A stretch of 64,000 bases of DNA from CAWARU01 sp963784575 (GCA_963784575.1 CAWARU010000001.1:2418001-2482000); one strand, 5' to 3'; positions 16,410-25,733 are shown, numbered from the stretch's first letter. Notes: generated by a model not told the origin, from the sequence alone. Numbers and translations: made by a program.

Positions 16410-17629
16410 AAATTCACCGCCTTTTTAATTGCTTCTATCATATAATCTAATTGATTTACATTTAAGGTGGGATAGCAGGGAAGATTGACTATCTCCTTAA
16501 ACCAGATATTTTCTGTTACAGGACATTGGCCATAATATCCTCCTTTGAAACGCCATTCAGGAAGAAGATGAATAGGAAAGTACCTTAATACTATTTCTAC
16601 GCCATAGGAGCATAGCAAACCAACAAATTCATCGCGATTTATTTTATATTCTGGTCTTAGAAAAAAAGTATATAAATGATGGCTGGATTCAATATCCTTA
16701 GGGATTTCCTGCACCCGAATTTCAGGAATAGCAGCGAGTGCTTGATTCAAATATGTAAAAATTTCTTTTCTTTTTTGATTAAATTGATGTACTTTTCTAA
16801 GTTGGATTCTGCCGACTGCTGCAGCCACTTCACTTAAAGTGGAATTGGTCCCCGCATGCATAATAGCTCGACAATCATGAGTAAAAGCATTTTTTTGATG
16901 ATCTTCAAAAGAATATTTACTTTTTCTAAATTCCCCGAACTGAACATCATTTTTAGAAAATAAAGCATGAGGTTCAATATTTTTTATTTTATCAATGATT
17001 GCAGCCCATTCTGGATTGTTAAAGGTAATCATGCCGCCTTCGCCCAAGGTGGAAATATTTTTCATTGAATGAAAACTAAAGCAACCTATATCCGCAGTGC
17101 TGCCAGCAAGCCTATTTTTATATGAGCTTCCGATAGCATGAGCGCAATCTTCAATGACGATTATATTATGTTTTCTGGCTACACTTATCAGAACATCCAT
17201 ATCTGGCATCAAGCCGCCATAATGTGTAATATATATGGCCTTTGTCTTGCTTGTGATCAAATTTTTAATACTATCAATGTCTACACACAAAGAATTTTCA
17301 TCAATATCACAAAATTTAATTTCTATGGGCATAGTAAGCAAGGACTGTATTGTTGCTTGATAAGTAAAGGATGTGGAAATAACTTGATCATCTTTTTGCA
17401 GTCCAAGTAAATAGCTTGCAAATTGCAACCCAATGGTACAATTGGTCAATGAAAATGCATGGGAAACACCTACAAATTCCGCAAATTCTTTTTCAAAATT
17501 CTTTGTTTCTTGGCCACAAGACAATGTGCTTTGCGGGTCCAAGAGCAATTTTTTAATGCATTCGAGCTCTGCATCATCATAAATTGATCCCTTTCCAGAA
17601 TAAGGAATCTTAAATGTGGTATTGTTCAT
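16376..17629 (-). CDS. DegT/DnrJ/EryC1-family PLP-dependent aminotransferase
   Basis: A 417-residue protein with the sugar-aminotransferase fold: NCTIGLQFASYLLGL near residues 62-76, STSFTYQATIQS, VIEDCAHAIGSSYKNR (PLP-contacting Asp) and SFHSMKNISTLGEGG, where the Lys should form the Schiff base. The family aminates keto-sugars of nucleotide-linked sugars or, in aminocyclitol pathways, keto-inositols. It is between the phosphatase (8 bases upstream) and the glycosyltransferase (34-base overlap). With ino1 nearby an amino-inositol product is conceivable but no inositol dehydrogenase is seen. Confidence 0.87.
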   Translation of the reverse strand: MNNTTFKIPYSGKGSIYDDAELECIKKLLLDPQSTLSCGQETKNFEKEFAEFVGVSHAFSLTNCTIGLQFASYLLGLQKDDQVISTSFTYQATIQSLLTMPIEIKFCDIDENSLCVDIDSIKNLITSKTKAIYITHYGGLMPDMDVLISVARKHNIIVIEDCAHAIGSSYKNRLAGSTADIGCFSFHSMKNISTLGEGGMITFNNPEWAAIIDKIKNIEPHALFSKNDVQFGEFRKSKYSFEDHQKNAFTHDCRAIMHAGTNSTLSEVAAAVGRIQLRKVHQFNQKRKEIFTYLNQALAAIPEIRVQEIPKDIESSHHLYTFFLRPEYKINRDEFVGLLCSYGVEIVLRYFPIHLLPEWRFKGGYYGQCPVTENIWFKEIVNLPCYPTLNVNQLDYMIEAIKKAVNLCVKKRKVYCS

Positions 17630-17636
17630 TAGAATT

Positions 17637-18506
17637 TTATCCTCCGACCAAAATAGATTTGTTTAGATTGTCTTGTTCGTTTAGATTCTCTTCAAGATTA
17701 AAAAAATCATAACTTTTAAGAAGTGCAAAAAGTTCTGGGTGCGCTGCGACGACATTTTGATGGTTGATTGATAGTGGTGCTTGGCCAAAATCTGATGATG
17801 CACTGCCTGATTCTATCATTAACAACATTCCGGCGGCAATATCCCAGGGCTTTAAGCCATCTAGCATCAGAATATCACATTTACCACAAGCCAAATACGC
17901 CATCTCTAAAACTGCAGACCCTAAGACTCTAATTTGGGTATTATTGTCTATCAATGAACGAAGCATTGTTCTCTTTTGCGGCGTATTAGCATTTTCTATA
18001 AAATTGACAATTGCCAAGAGATCTTCAAAGTTCTTGCGATTAGAAACCTGCATCCTTTGTTCACATCCTTGATACATCCGATAAGCGCCCATACCTCGTT
18101 CAGCCCAAAAAAATTCACTTGTGACAGGTACTGCAACAACGGCTGCAATAATCTCCGATCGATTTTCCATTTTGTGCTCGAGCGCAATAGATATACAAAA
18201 ATTTGGCAGCTGATGCAAAAAATTGAAAGTGCCATCAATGGCATCAATTATCCATCGATATTGGTAATCTTTAGAGTCTGTATTGAAAATTTGATTTTCT
18301 TCTACTAAAAAACCGTATTCTGGAAAACTTTTTTTTAAATTTTCAACCAAAATTCTTTCAACTTTTATATCTGTTTCAGAAACAAAATCCTTCAAACCTT
18401 TTTGCGTTATTTGAATCTTACTGAGATTTGCGTAGTCTTGCAATAAAATAGGGATAGCAGCATCCACTGCAGAAAAAATAGTTTGTACCTGTAGCGATTT
18501 TTTCAT
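17637..18506 (-). CDS. Inositol monophosphatase family protein
   Basis: A 289-residue Mg2+-dependent phosphatase of the FIG superfamily. LVEENQIF supplies the first metal-binding Glu, IDAIDGTFNFLH is the DxDGTxN motif and LKPWDIAAGMLLMIESG the WDxAAG motif. It would hydrolyse inositol-1-phosphate to myo-inositol, completing the route from the product of the nearby ino1, though SuhB- or CysQ-like specificity cannot be excluded. It is the first gene of a tight three-gene run with the DegT aminotransferase and glycosyltransferase. GAGACAAAG lies before the ATG. Confidence 0.87.
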   Translation of the reverse strand: MKKSLQVQTIFSAVDAAIPILLQDYANLSKIQITQKGLKDFVSETDIKVERILVENLKKSFPEYGFLVEENQIFNTDSKDYQYRWIIDAIDGTFNFLHQLPNFCISIALEHKMENRSEIIAAVVAVPVTSEFFWAERGMGAYRMYQGCEQRMQVSNRKNFEDLLAIVNFIENANTPQKRTMLRSLIDNNTQIRVLGSAVLEMAYLACGKCDILMLDGLKPWDIAAGMLLMIESGSASSDFGQAPLSINHQNVVAAHPELFALLKSYDFFNLEENLNEQDNLNKSILVGG

Positions 18507-18554
18507 CTTTGTCTCAAATTTAGTAGCTTAACATACCAAGCTTTCTCCCCGTAT

Positions 18555-18660
18555 GGAGGTAGCCATTTCGGACTCCGTTTGCTGCTTTCGAAGCTTTTCT
18601 ATAGTAACAGACGTCATTCGAAAGCAGCAAACAAAGCCCGAAATACGCTTCGCCACCTCG
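18555..18660. repeat. 106-bp long imperfect palindrome (MITE- or REP-like)
   Basis: A perfect 16-bp inverted repeat GTTTGCTGCTTTCGAA / TTCGAAAGCAGCAAAC (18577-18592 and 18617-18632) is extended outward by the imperfect arms GGAGGTAGCC..ATTTCGG and CCGAAATACGC..CCACCTC. Its base composition differs from the flanks. It would form a cruciform or a long RNA hairpin. Confidence 0.65.
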
Positions 18661-18968
18661 GTGTTGCCGATTGGCACGGACGCGAGGAGATTCGAAATAA
18701 CCTATGGCAATTCATCGACTAAGGTTTTACAGCACATCACGATGTCGTGGAGTATTAGGATAGTCCACTGCTGAAGGTTTTTCATGGCAAAGTTGGCATG
18801 AAATTCAATGATTCGAGCATGAAGCCTGTGAGGCCTACCATGACCCATTTTTTCTATATGGATGAAAAGGACCCGTCTAAAGTCAAGCATTGGATAGGCG
18901 CGGTGGGTCCGACCGGGTTCTAGATTCTAGCTAAGCTTGGGTATATGAAAATTTGCTCATAAAATCAG

Positions 18969-18993
18969 TAGATTAGATTAGATTAGATTAGAT
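18969..18993. repeat. Tandem pentanucleotide repeat (GATTA)n
   Basis: Four to five head-to-tail copies of GATTA precede GATTCG. Copy number could vary by slippage; no coding frame depends on it. Confidence 0.7.
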
Positions 18994-19212
18994 TCGAAGA
19001 CAGGTATGGCTCCTTGAAAATATTGAGGCATTATTCGTTTGATTTCGAATAAATTCATGATAAAATACTCCTTTAATTTTATTTAATTTAAGAATCTATA
19101 AAACATTAAGAGAAAAATGTCACTTAATAAAATGATAAATGTCTCTTAATTAATATAGTATGTAATGTAGTAAATACACCCTTTTTTTAAGAAAATAACA
19201 GAGGAAACGAAC

Positions 19213-20799
19213 ATGAGCACCACCGCAGCACTCGTAGTATCCGACACGGACAAGAAAGCTGAAATTGAAAAAAAAGCCGCAATCGATATGAAAATTCATG
19301 CCTGGATGGCCTCGGTGCCTGCTCTCTCTGGGGGCAATGAAGATCTTGCTAAGCAAATCGGTGAAACCATAGAATTTATTTTGGGAGCGGAGCTCAATAA
19401 GGGTAGAATGGGCCCAAGCTTGCAACCGAGTGATGCTACAAAAATTCGTCCATGCAATGAATTTTTGTTTTCAGGTCAGCCAATGCCAGAAAATTTAATG
19501 CCGGCATTGCCAACCTTCCTTTATTTTTTGACACTTCGCGGAGCATTTGCTGATTTTAGTATTTTGTTTAGAACTGCGGCATCAAATACTTGTTATGCAA
19601 GTTATGATCAGGAAAAATCAACCGAGATCTTGGAATCACGCAAAAGATTTAGAGAACTCTTCGAAATTCAAAAAGATGAATTTTTTGATGTCTGTGGTGA
19701 GTATCTTTTGATCGTTGCCATCGAAAGCCCTAAATGCGATCTGGCCAGATATATTCTTCTGCGCAGCAAACGAAATTTAAGCAATGCAACATGGCCAGGC
19801 AGCTATAGAAACGCCTTAGATGCTGCGGTTGAAAACTACTTGTATACGGATATAGCCAATACCTTGCTCGATATGGGTTGTACTCCAAGCGCGAATGGAC
19901 TGTCAATCCTTGCTACTGCGTGCCAACATGCGCCGAGCCGTCCAGAATTATTCGATAAATTACTAAAACACGGCGCAAATGTACTGAATACAAATGCAAA
20001 GACTCCGAGAGGCTACCAAAAAGGAATTACTAGTTTTGGTATCATGCTACAGCTTTTTGAGATGCCATCTCAGTTTCTCATTAGTTGCTCGGGAGGGAAT
20101 CGAGAGGATTATATTCGAGGATTGCTTGAAGTCATGAAGATATTATGTACTGAAGGCGCCTTGTTTCTTTTGCCAGAATATAGAACCAGACATCATCTTG
20201 GTCCGATTTGCACCATTATACATGATGATAAAATGAAGCTATTCTCTGAATTTGCCATGGCTTCACTCTCAAAGTCTGATACCGAAAAGTTAACGTCTCT
20301 GGAGACTTCTGACCTTAAAATTTCGTCTTATATGGTCAATATTACAATTGGAATTCTCACTAAAAAAGAAGTGGCGCTAAGGTTTGTTCGAAATGGCGTG
20401 CCTTCCTGGCTCTTTTCTATACATAATTTGAAACGATTATTAAATAGATTCTTTACGCATAGAAGTGAATTTGATGAAGAGCAAAGTGAGCGCTTCTACA
20501 GAATGAGCACTGTCGTTTCAACCGTTTCAGTGGCAGATCCCGCAATCTTGGTTCCTAATGTTGAAAAAGCTTTTGAGGAATTCGATGAAAAATGTATAGG
20601 TGAATTCAAGGCAATTAAGGATACCGTGGCTGAACTGATTACACAGGATACAAGTTCAATCGTTATGGGATATTTATACATATTGCGTGGGAAGGATAAT
20701 GTTCCAAGTGCTTACTGTCCAAAATATAGACATTTCAATCCCAACAATCCGCTAACTGGCCCGTTAACGTTAAATGTAAAATCTTCACCAACACGATAA
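19213..20799 (+). CDS. Effector-like protein with degenerate ankyrin-type helices (528 aa)
   Basis: GAGGAAAC lies before the ATG. There is no signal peptide. Residues ~150-260 show helix pairs resembling divergent ankyrin repeats (ALDAAVENYLYTDIANTLLDMG, LSILATACQHAP.ELFDKLLKHGANV). The rest is helical and unrecognised. The C terminus is polar (NPLTGPLTLNVKSSPTR). In this context of repeat proteins it is a candidate secreted protein, but no enzymatic motif is visible. Confidence 0.65.
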   Translation: MSTTAALVVSDTDKKAEIEKKAAIDMKIHAWMASVPALSGGNEDLAKQIGETIEFILGAELNKGRMGPSLQPSDATKIRPCNEFLFSGQPMPENLMPALPTFLYFLTLRGAFADFSILFRTAASNTCYASYDQEKSTEILESRKRFRELFEIQKDEFFDVCGEYLLIVAIESPKCDLARYILLRSKRNLSNATWPGSYRNALDAAVENYLYTDIANTLLDMGCTPSANGLSILATACQHAPSRPELFDKLLKHGANVLNTNAKTPRGYQKGITSFGIMLQLFEMPSQFLISCSGGNREDYIRGLLEVMKILCTEGALFLLPEYRTRHHLGPICTIIHDDKMKLFSEFAMASLSKSDTEKLTSLETSDLKISSYMVNITIGILTKKEVALRFVRNGVPSWLFSIHNLKRLLNRFFTHRSEFDEEQSERFYRMSTVVSTVSVADPAILVPNVEKAFEEFDEKCIGEFKAIKDTVAELITQDTSSIVMGYLYILRGKDNVPSAYCPKYRHFNPNNPLTGPLTLNVKSSPTR

Positions 20800-20874
20800 C
20801 GATATTGAAACACTTACGGATAGCGGCGGATAATATTCGGATAACTACAAAAACGTGAATAAAATAGGAAAAAC

Positions 20875-22020
20875 ATGAGTGTTACTAATCCGATAAGTAA
20901 ATATAGTGAACAATTAAAAATTTTAAACACCGGCGATCTTCGCGTGGGAGATATAATCTTCAATGTCAGAAATTTCCATCATCAATTTGCAGGGCATGTG
21001 TCTATTTGCATTCAGCCAGATGCAGATCCCAAAAATGTCAGGGTAGTGCATTCTACTGACAATCGTTCTTATTATTCGCTTTGCATATCAAAATTAAACC
21101 CACATACCAAACCATTAAGAACAGGTAATCACTATGAAATTATACGTTGCAACGATATTAATCTGATGCGACGTACGTTGGATGTTTTAGTACATTGGAC
21201 AAAGTTTTATATGGTGTTTGATGATGAGGGAGCTACAGTCGTTGAAGACGAAGAGCGATTGAATTTTGATTCGATATTTTCAGATATTTTTATGCTGAAA
21301 CATCAAAAGCATGAAAGATTATCCTGTCATGAAGTGGTTTCTAGTCAAAAAACGTCAGATGAATGTGAAATTAAAATACAAGCGCAAGCACAGGAAATCG
21401 CCAAAAAACAAGACGATTTAAATAAAGCAATCGATCATAAAATTAATTTGAAACTGAAACAGTTATTTGATACTTTTCATCAAACATCTTATCATAAAGA
21501 AGAACTTACTGAATTCCATGCCAGACGACGATATTCTCCAATCATAGAGCCTAGAAAATTTCCAAAAGAATTGCAGAAAGGTTTCTTCTGCAGCTCCGTT
21601 ATCTTATTGGCGTTGCAAGTGGCATTACTTCCTGAGTCGCCTAGAGCATGTGGGAGTGATTTAGCTGCTCTTCCGCCTGAATTTCAAATACCGATGACTT
21701 TATGTTCGCCTTCAATGCTTTTAAATGCATTGCTAAAAAGTGGTCGATTTACTCGCTGTGGTGAATTGCAAAATGATTATATATTAACAGATATCGATGA
21801 ACTCAAAATTAATCAAGAAAAAAATCAACTTCTTTATCGGATGTTCTTAAATATTGCCCGTATGAAAAGACAACCTTCCTGCCGCTTGAGGGATTCTGAA
21901 ACTCGTTTGGTTCATCGTGAGATAACACATGGATTTAAAAATTATGTAAAATGTAACCCTCTGTTTAGTCTTTTGTGCACAATTCAAAACTCATGCATAC
22001 GCACGCTAAAAACACCTTGA
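20875..22020 (+). CDS. Permuted NlpC/P60 (YiiX/YebB-like) papain-fold protein
   Basis: A 381-residue protein with the permuted papain-like order: GDIIFN (residues ~25-30), the His in FAGHVSICI (His41), VVHST (~57-61) and, far downstream, the Cys in GFFCSSVILLALQVAL (Cys239). The family includes amidases, peptidases and acyltransferases such as YiiX and LRAT-like proteins. The ~110-residue insertion between His and Cys, with a helical KQDDLNKAIDHKINLKLK stretch, is unusual. There is no signal peptide, so it may act in the cytoplasm or as a secreted effector. GGAAAAAC precedes the ATG. Confidence 0.65.
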   Translation: MSVTNPISKYSEQLKILNTGDLRVGDIIFNVRNFHHQFAGHVSICIQPDADPKNVRVVHSTDNRSYYSLCISKLNPHTKPLRTGNHYEIIRCNDINLMRRTLDVLVHWTKFYMVFDDEGATVVEDEERLNFDSIFSDIFMLKHQKHERLSCHEVVSSQKTSDECEIKIQAQAQEIAKKQDDLNKAIDHKINLKLKQLFDTFHQTSYHKEELTEFHARRRYSPIIEPRKFPKELQKGFFCSSVILLALQVALLPESPRACGSDLAALPPEFQIPMTLCSPSMLLNALLKSGRFTRCGELQNDYILTDIDELKINQEKNQLLYRMFLNIARMKRQPSCRLRDSETRLVHREITHGFKNYVKCNPLFSLLCTIQNSCIRTLKTP

Positions 22021-22058
22021 GCTTTAAAAAGTTGATTAGCTTTGAATACCCTTAGAAA

Positions 22059-22844
22059 TCACATACGAGGCTTTGTTCCATTAGAAGTTGGTTTGTCTGG
22101 AGATTTCTTGGGTGAGTTGGTATGGGTGGGAATTTCAGAACTTTGCCCTCTATTGTGAGCTTGCATTACCTGTTTAAAAGTTGCATAAGATGCGAGGAAT
22201 TTTTTTGGGTCATCAGTACCAACATTATGGTCCTTAAACCACTTTTTATGTTCAGGCGGCATTCTATCCAATTCCATGAAAGCATTTCTTACCTGAGTTT
22301 CAAGAGAGGAAGTAACTGCAGTAAATGCTGCGCTTTGAGTGTGCGATTGGATAACTTGCGGTGGAGCAGGTGATGGCGTGGGACTTGGATTGCTTGCTGA
22401 TTGTGCTGATTGAATCTTGGGTGCACTTAATAGTTCGCTTCTTCTTGTATTCAAACCTGATCTATCAACGCTATCCAAGGTATTTCCTATGGAAGTAAGC
22501 GTCGCTTGTTGTTGTTCTGAACTCATTTGAAGCGATGATTTTGGCTCGCTCGATATGTCAAAAACTCCCCCCCACGCAGCTGAAAGGCCGCTAACAAAAC
22601 CTTCGCCTTTACCAGCACCGAGAGCGCCGCCCTGAACAAATCCTGCACCAGTTCGATAGGCGACACTTGCAGCACCCACGACAAGAGGATAAAGAGAGAA
22701 AGGAGGGATAATAGTCCATAGTGGTACCGGTAAAAGTGGTTCACCAAAGCCCTTTATAAAACCCGCCGCGGTACCAGATATCGCACCCCCTATTGCACCT
22801 GAAATAACTTTAGCAGCATTAGTAATTTTTCCCCATATACTCAT
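22059..22844 (-). CDS. Hypothetical glycine-rich hydrophobic protein (261 aa)
   Basis: ATG 22844 (MSIWGKITNAAKVI) is preferred; the longer frame would need a TTG. The first ~90 residues are rich in Gly and Ala with small-residue spacing (GAIGGAISGTAAGFIKGFGEP, split; later GGALGAGKGEGFVSG), like glycine-zipper membrane-inserting segments. The C-terminal half is Ser/Pro/Gln-rich and then polar helical, ending in a Lys/Pro-rich tail (SPKKSPDKP). It could be a membrane-active or secreted protein; nothing firmer can be said. Confidence 0.6.
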   Translation of the reverse strand: MSIWGKITNAAKVISGAIGGAISGTAAGFIKGFGEPLLPVPLWTIIPPFSLYPLVVGAASVAYRTGAGFVQGGALGAGKGEGFVSGLSAAWGGVFDISSEPKSSLQMSSEQQQATLTSIGNTLDSVDRSGLNTRRSELLSAPKIQSAQSASNPSPTPSPAPPQVIQSHTQSAAFTAVTSSLETQVRNAFMELDRMPPEHKKWFKDHNVGTDDPKKFLASYATFKQVMQAHNRGQSSEIPTHTNSPKKSPDKPTSNGTKPRM

Positions 22845-23340
22845 AATTTGCAACTCTTTTTTAAAATAAACAGCGATATTCTTATTATTAATTAGATTTG
22901 TTTTTTTATTGAAAAGTTTCAGTGTATAAGCCCGGAGTTATTTTCAATTTCATAATTTATTTACTCTTTTTTTGATAAATTATGGATTTTTCAGGGTGGA
23001 AAGCTCGATATACTCTCTTAAATACGCAGCGAGTTGACTAGGTCTATAGAAAAAAAGGATTTATGGGGCAGATTTACACACATCATAAGTTGATAACAGT
23101 CAAGTGCGGAATAAATCAGCCAAAATTGTTTCTTACTGGTCGCATTATCCCATAATGCATTACCAACGTAAGGTTGGCTATAAACAAGATATGCAGTATA
23201 ATCCTTATCTGTATCGTCTTATCAGTATCGATTGACGAAATCAATAAAAGAAAGTTTTTTCTTAAAAAAATCATGTGTTTGTAGTTCAAAGTTCGCAATT
23301 TCAGAGTTCATTCGTAATTCAATAGTTCAAAGGAAATGCT
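22845..23340. other. Gap of ~490 bp without a recognised gene
   Basis: AT-rich, with no frame that looks coding. The last 60 bases contain repeated AGTTCA words (AGTTCAAAGTTCGC, AGAGTTCATTCG, AATAGTTCAAAGG) just before the hydrolase ribosome site, possibly operator-like. A tRNA or hairpin of note was not seen. Confidence 0.4.
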
Positions 23341-24369
23341 ATGCAAGATAGACTAATAACATCCAATTCCTGGCTTCGCTTATTACTAAAGCATTTCACG
23401 TTCAATGCTTTCATTGTTCTTAACCTAATAGTAGCAACACTCACTTGCCAGACTGCCTTGGCCAGCCCTCGTCATCGAATCGTCCAATCAGATAATGTGA
23501 AGCTCTGGACTGAGCATTTCGGTAGAGAGAGCTTTCCAGCTGTTTTATTAATCATGGGCGCTGGAGCTTCCGGGATATTTTGGCCAGATCAATTTTGCGA
23601 TTTCCTTGCAAAGGATGGTTTTTTCATAATCCGTTACGATCATCGTGACACGGGTCGTTCTTCTTCTATTGATTACGATAAAGATCCTTATACTATCCAT
23701 CACTTGACTCAAGATGCTCTGGCTATTCTAGATGCTTATAATATTGATGCTGCTCATGTTGTAGGGTTTTCTATGGGCGGCGAGATAGCGCAGTTTATGG
23801 GCGCATACCATCCGGATCGCGTTAAAAGTTTAACCTTAATCGCAACTTCTACTGATATGCAACCTGGATTTAATGCCTTAGAAGGCAAAAAACACGCCGC
23901 AACCGATCTTTCAACACCAAAACCTGAATATGTTAAATGGGTCACTCGTAAAGTCGATCCTGCTCATCAAACCATGGAAGATAAGATAAAAGATACTCTT
24001 CATACTTGGCGTATGTTAAACGGATCCGAACACGGTTTTGATGAAAAACTGTATCAAGATCTTATCGTTACAAATATGAGCATAAGTAAAAATCAGAATG
24101 AAAATCCATATCTAAACCATGCGAAAGCGATGAAGGCATCTTTTGCGGATCATCACAAAACACCTTCTTTAATTAAACTACCGACTTTAATTATTCATGG
24201 TACCCTAGACCCAGTCTTCGGAATGGATCATGCCACGGCCTTAAAAAATACCATTCCGAAAGCAAAACTGGCCCATATTCAGAATATGGGCCACTGCTTG
24301 CTGCCCTGCTATTATTCGCAGATCCTGCCTTTGATATACGAACAGGTTAGTACGCATAATACAGATTAA
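23341..24369 (+). CDS. Exported alpha/beta hydrolase (epoxide-hydrolase/RdmC-like)
   Basis: A 342-residue protein. Residues ~12-41 form a hydrophobic export signal (AFIVLNLIVATLTCQTALAS), so it is probably periplasmic. The fold motifs are the RYDHRDTGRSS loop (~98-108), the nucleophile elbow GFSMGGE (Ser144), the acid in IIHGTLDPVFG and the His in NMGHCL. RYDHRDTGRS is typical of the RdmC/aclacinomycin-methylesterase-like branch. The substrate is unknown. AAAGGAA lies before the ATG; no operon partner is evident. Confidence 0.85.
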   Translation: MQDRLITSNSWLRLLLKHFTFNAFIVLNLIVATLTCQTALASPRHRIVQSDNVKLWTEHFGRESFPAVLLIMGAGASGIFWPDQFCDFLAKDGFFIIRYDHRDTGRSSSIDYDKDPYTIHHLTQDALAILDAYNIDAAHVVGFSMGGEIAQFMGAYHPDRVKSLTLIATSTDMQPGFNALEGKKHAATDLSTPKPEYVKWVTRKVDPAHQTMEDKIKDTLHTWRMLNGSEHGFDEKLYQDLIVTNMSISKNQNENPYLNHAKAMKASFADHHKTPSLIKLPTLIIHGTLDPVFGMDHATALKNTIPKAKLAHIQNMGHCLLPCYYSQILPLIYEQVSTHNTD

Positions 24370-24390
24370 CACATAATACAGATAGAAATG

Positions 24391-25260
24391 CTATTCTGAT
24401 TCCATTTGTTCTAACAATACATGAGATGGGATCTGATTTAGGAAGCCGAGTTGCAGCATTTTCACTATTAAGCTGCTGGTTTTACGACAGTTCAGTTTTT
24501 GCTTGAGTGTCGATAGATAGCATTCAATTGTTCGATAGCTAAGGTCGAGCTTCTTGGCAATTTCTTTTGCAGAATAGCCCATCAATGTGTAATACGCACA
24601 CTCTTCTTCTCTGGGAGACAAAGCGATTTCTTTTTCAAAGAAAATGTTTTTTATAGTCTCCAATATTTCCAACGTTATTTGAATGCCGCAATCCATCAAG
24701 CTATTTACGACATTGGATAATGTTGGGTTCAAAAATTCGCCAATATAATTGATGATTCCAAGAATTTGATCCCCCTTAGATAAAATAGGGGATTTCTTAA
24801 CCAATACGATTCGTTCCCTACTTTTGGCTTCAGGTGCTTTCCCAGGATTAGAATTAAAGTAGGTATATTTTCCAAGAATGTAGAGAATATAGCCTTCCAT
24901 ACATTCCAGATCTTCTTCACGAAAGATGGCAGCATAGCCGTTCTTGCCCCATATCATATCAGCATCGTGTTTTCCAATGATTTCGGTTCGCGAGCTTAAA
25001 CCTGCAAATTGAGCTACTTTTTGACTGCAGCCAAGAAAAATCGAATCAAGATCTTTCCAAGACACCAACCCTGGAAACATTTCAAAGGATTTTAAATGGT
25101 CATTTTGGCAAGCTAATGAATTTGAGATTATTTGAGCTTCTAGTCGTGGTGTAGACTCAAGAGGGATTTTTTTTACAATGTAGGATTTTTTTCTGAGTGA
25201 GGAGGGCAAATGGCAATGATTTTCTAAAGATAGCTTTCTATCGGGTTCAACAGCGTGCAT
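24391..25260 (-). CDS. PAS-domain LuxR/FixJ-type transcriptional regulator
   Basis: A 289-residue protein with an N-terminal PAS-like sensor (VSWKDLDSIFLGCSQKVAQFAG..EIIGKHDADMIWG, residues ~65-105) and a C-terminal LuxR-type HTH (SPREEECAYYTLMGYSAKEI then AKKLDLSYRTIECYLSTLKQ). PAS-HTH orphans of this kind are common in intracellular Legionellales. GGAGAC precedes the ATG. The upstream ~470 bp contain a direct repeat TAGTCACG.AAG (about 25352 and 25373) that could be its binding site. The signal sensed is unknown. Confidence 0.85.
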   Translation of the reverse strand: MHAVEPDRKLSLENHCHLPSSLRKKSYIVKKIPLESTPRLEAQIISNSLACQNDHLKSFEMFPGLVSWKDLDSIFLGCSQKVAQFAGLSSRTEIIGKHDADMIWGKNGYAAIFREEDLECMEGYILYILGKYTYFNSNPGKAPEAKSRERIVLVKKSPILSKGDQILGIINYIGEFLNPTLSNVVNSLMDCGIQITLEILETIKNIFFEKEIALSPREEECAYYTLMGYSAKEIAKKLDLSYRTIECYLSTLKQKLNCRKTSSLIVKMLQLGFLNQIPSHVLLEQMESE

Positions 25261-25733
25261 TGAGATGTCTCCTTTTCCGAAGCCTTGGCGTTTTGAGAAA
25301 CTTTTTGAGCTGAATAAAATAACACTTAACAGTTAAGGTTAAATAGCTAGTCACGAAGCTTGGATAACTAGTCACGGAAGTGGATTTTGAAGGCCGCTTA
25401 AGATTACTTTGCTGTACGAACATAAAAATCTCCTAAAAATCAAAAATATTAAAAGTTAATTTAATATATCATCTATGAAATATCCTTTAACTCAGTAATA
25501 AATACGGGGTTTGAACGATTTTCATTCAGATTTCTATTACTTTGATGGGTTTATCGTAGTCTGGAATGATTTTATTGTGGTATGGAAGATATTCTGAATT
25601 TTTCAAAAGTTTTATTAAAGACTTTTTTTTAATCAATAAAATGACATAAGAGCCCCACATTTCATGAAGCTCTTATGTACTGGCTTGCATTATTCGTCGC
25701 ATTCGCAAAATCCTTTTGTGAAGGTTTTAGATT
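25261..25733. other. Regulatory gap of ~470 bp between two minus-strand genes
   Basis: It contains the direct repeat CTAGTCACGAAG/CTAGTCACGGAAG just upstream of the regulator gene, and a perfect 10-bp hairpin ACATAAGAGC / GCTCTTATGT (25644-25653 and 25669-25678) downstream of the 132-aa gene. No coding frame is credible. Confidence 0.4.
25644..25678 (-). terminator. Hairpin downstream of the 132-aa gene
   Basis: ACATAAGAGC pairs perfectly with GCTCTTATGT across a 15-base loop, 55 bases after the stop at 25734. No immediate T tract follows on the minus strand, so termination is plausible but not certain. Confidence 0.4.

Larger units (their letters stand above)
18507..19212. other. 706-bp region without an intact gene: large palindrome, remnants, pentamer repeat
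   Basis: It holds the 106-bp palindrome (18555-18660), then a comparatively GC-richer stretch to ~18930 with short broken frames (for example one ending ..HWIGAVGPTGF) that looks like decayed coding or mobile DNA. A (GATTA)4-5 pentamer repeat follows at ~18970-18993, and an AT-rich leader precedes the next gene. I recognise no RNA gene here. Confidence 0.5.

Noticed and set aside
18818..18921. Short plus-strand frame starting MKPVRPTMTHFF
   Set aside because: It is only ~34 codons, lies in decayed DNA after a palindrome, and no ribosome site or recognised motif supports it.
18969..18993. GATTA pentamer run as a phase-variation switch
   Set aside because: No coding frame or recognisable promoter element spans it; its position ~220 bp before the next start makes an effect unlikely.
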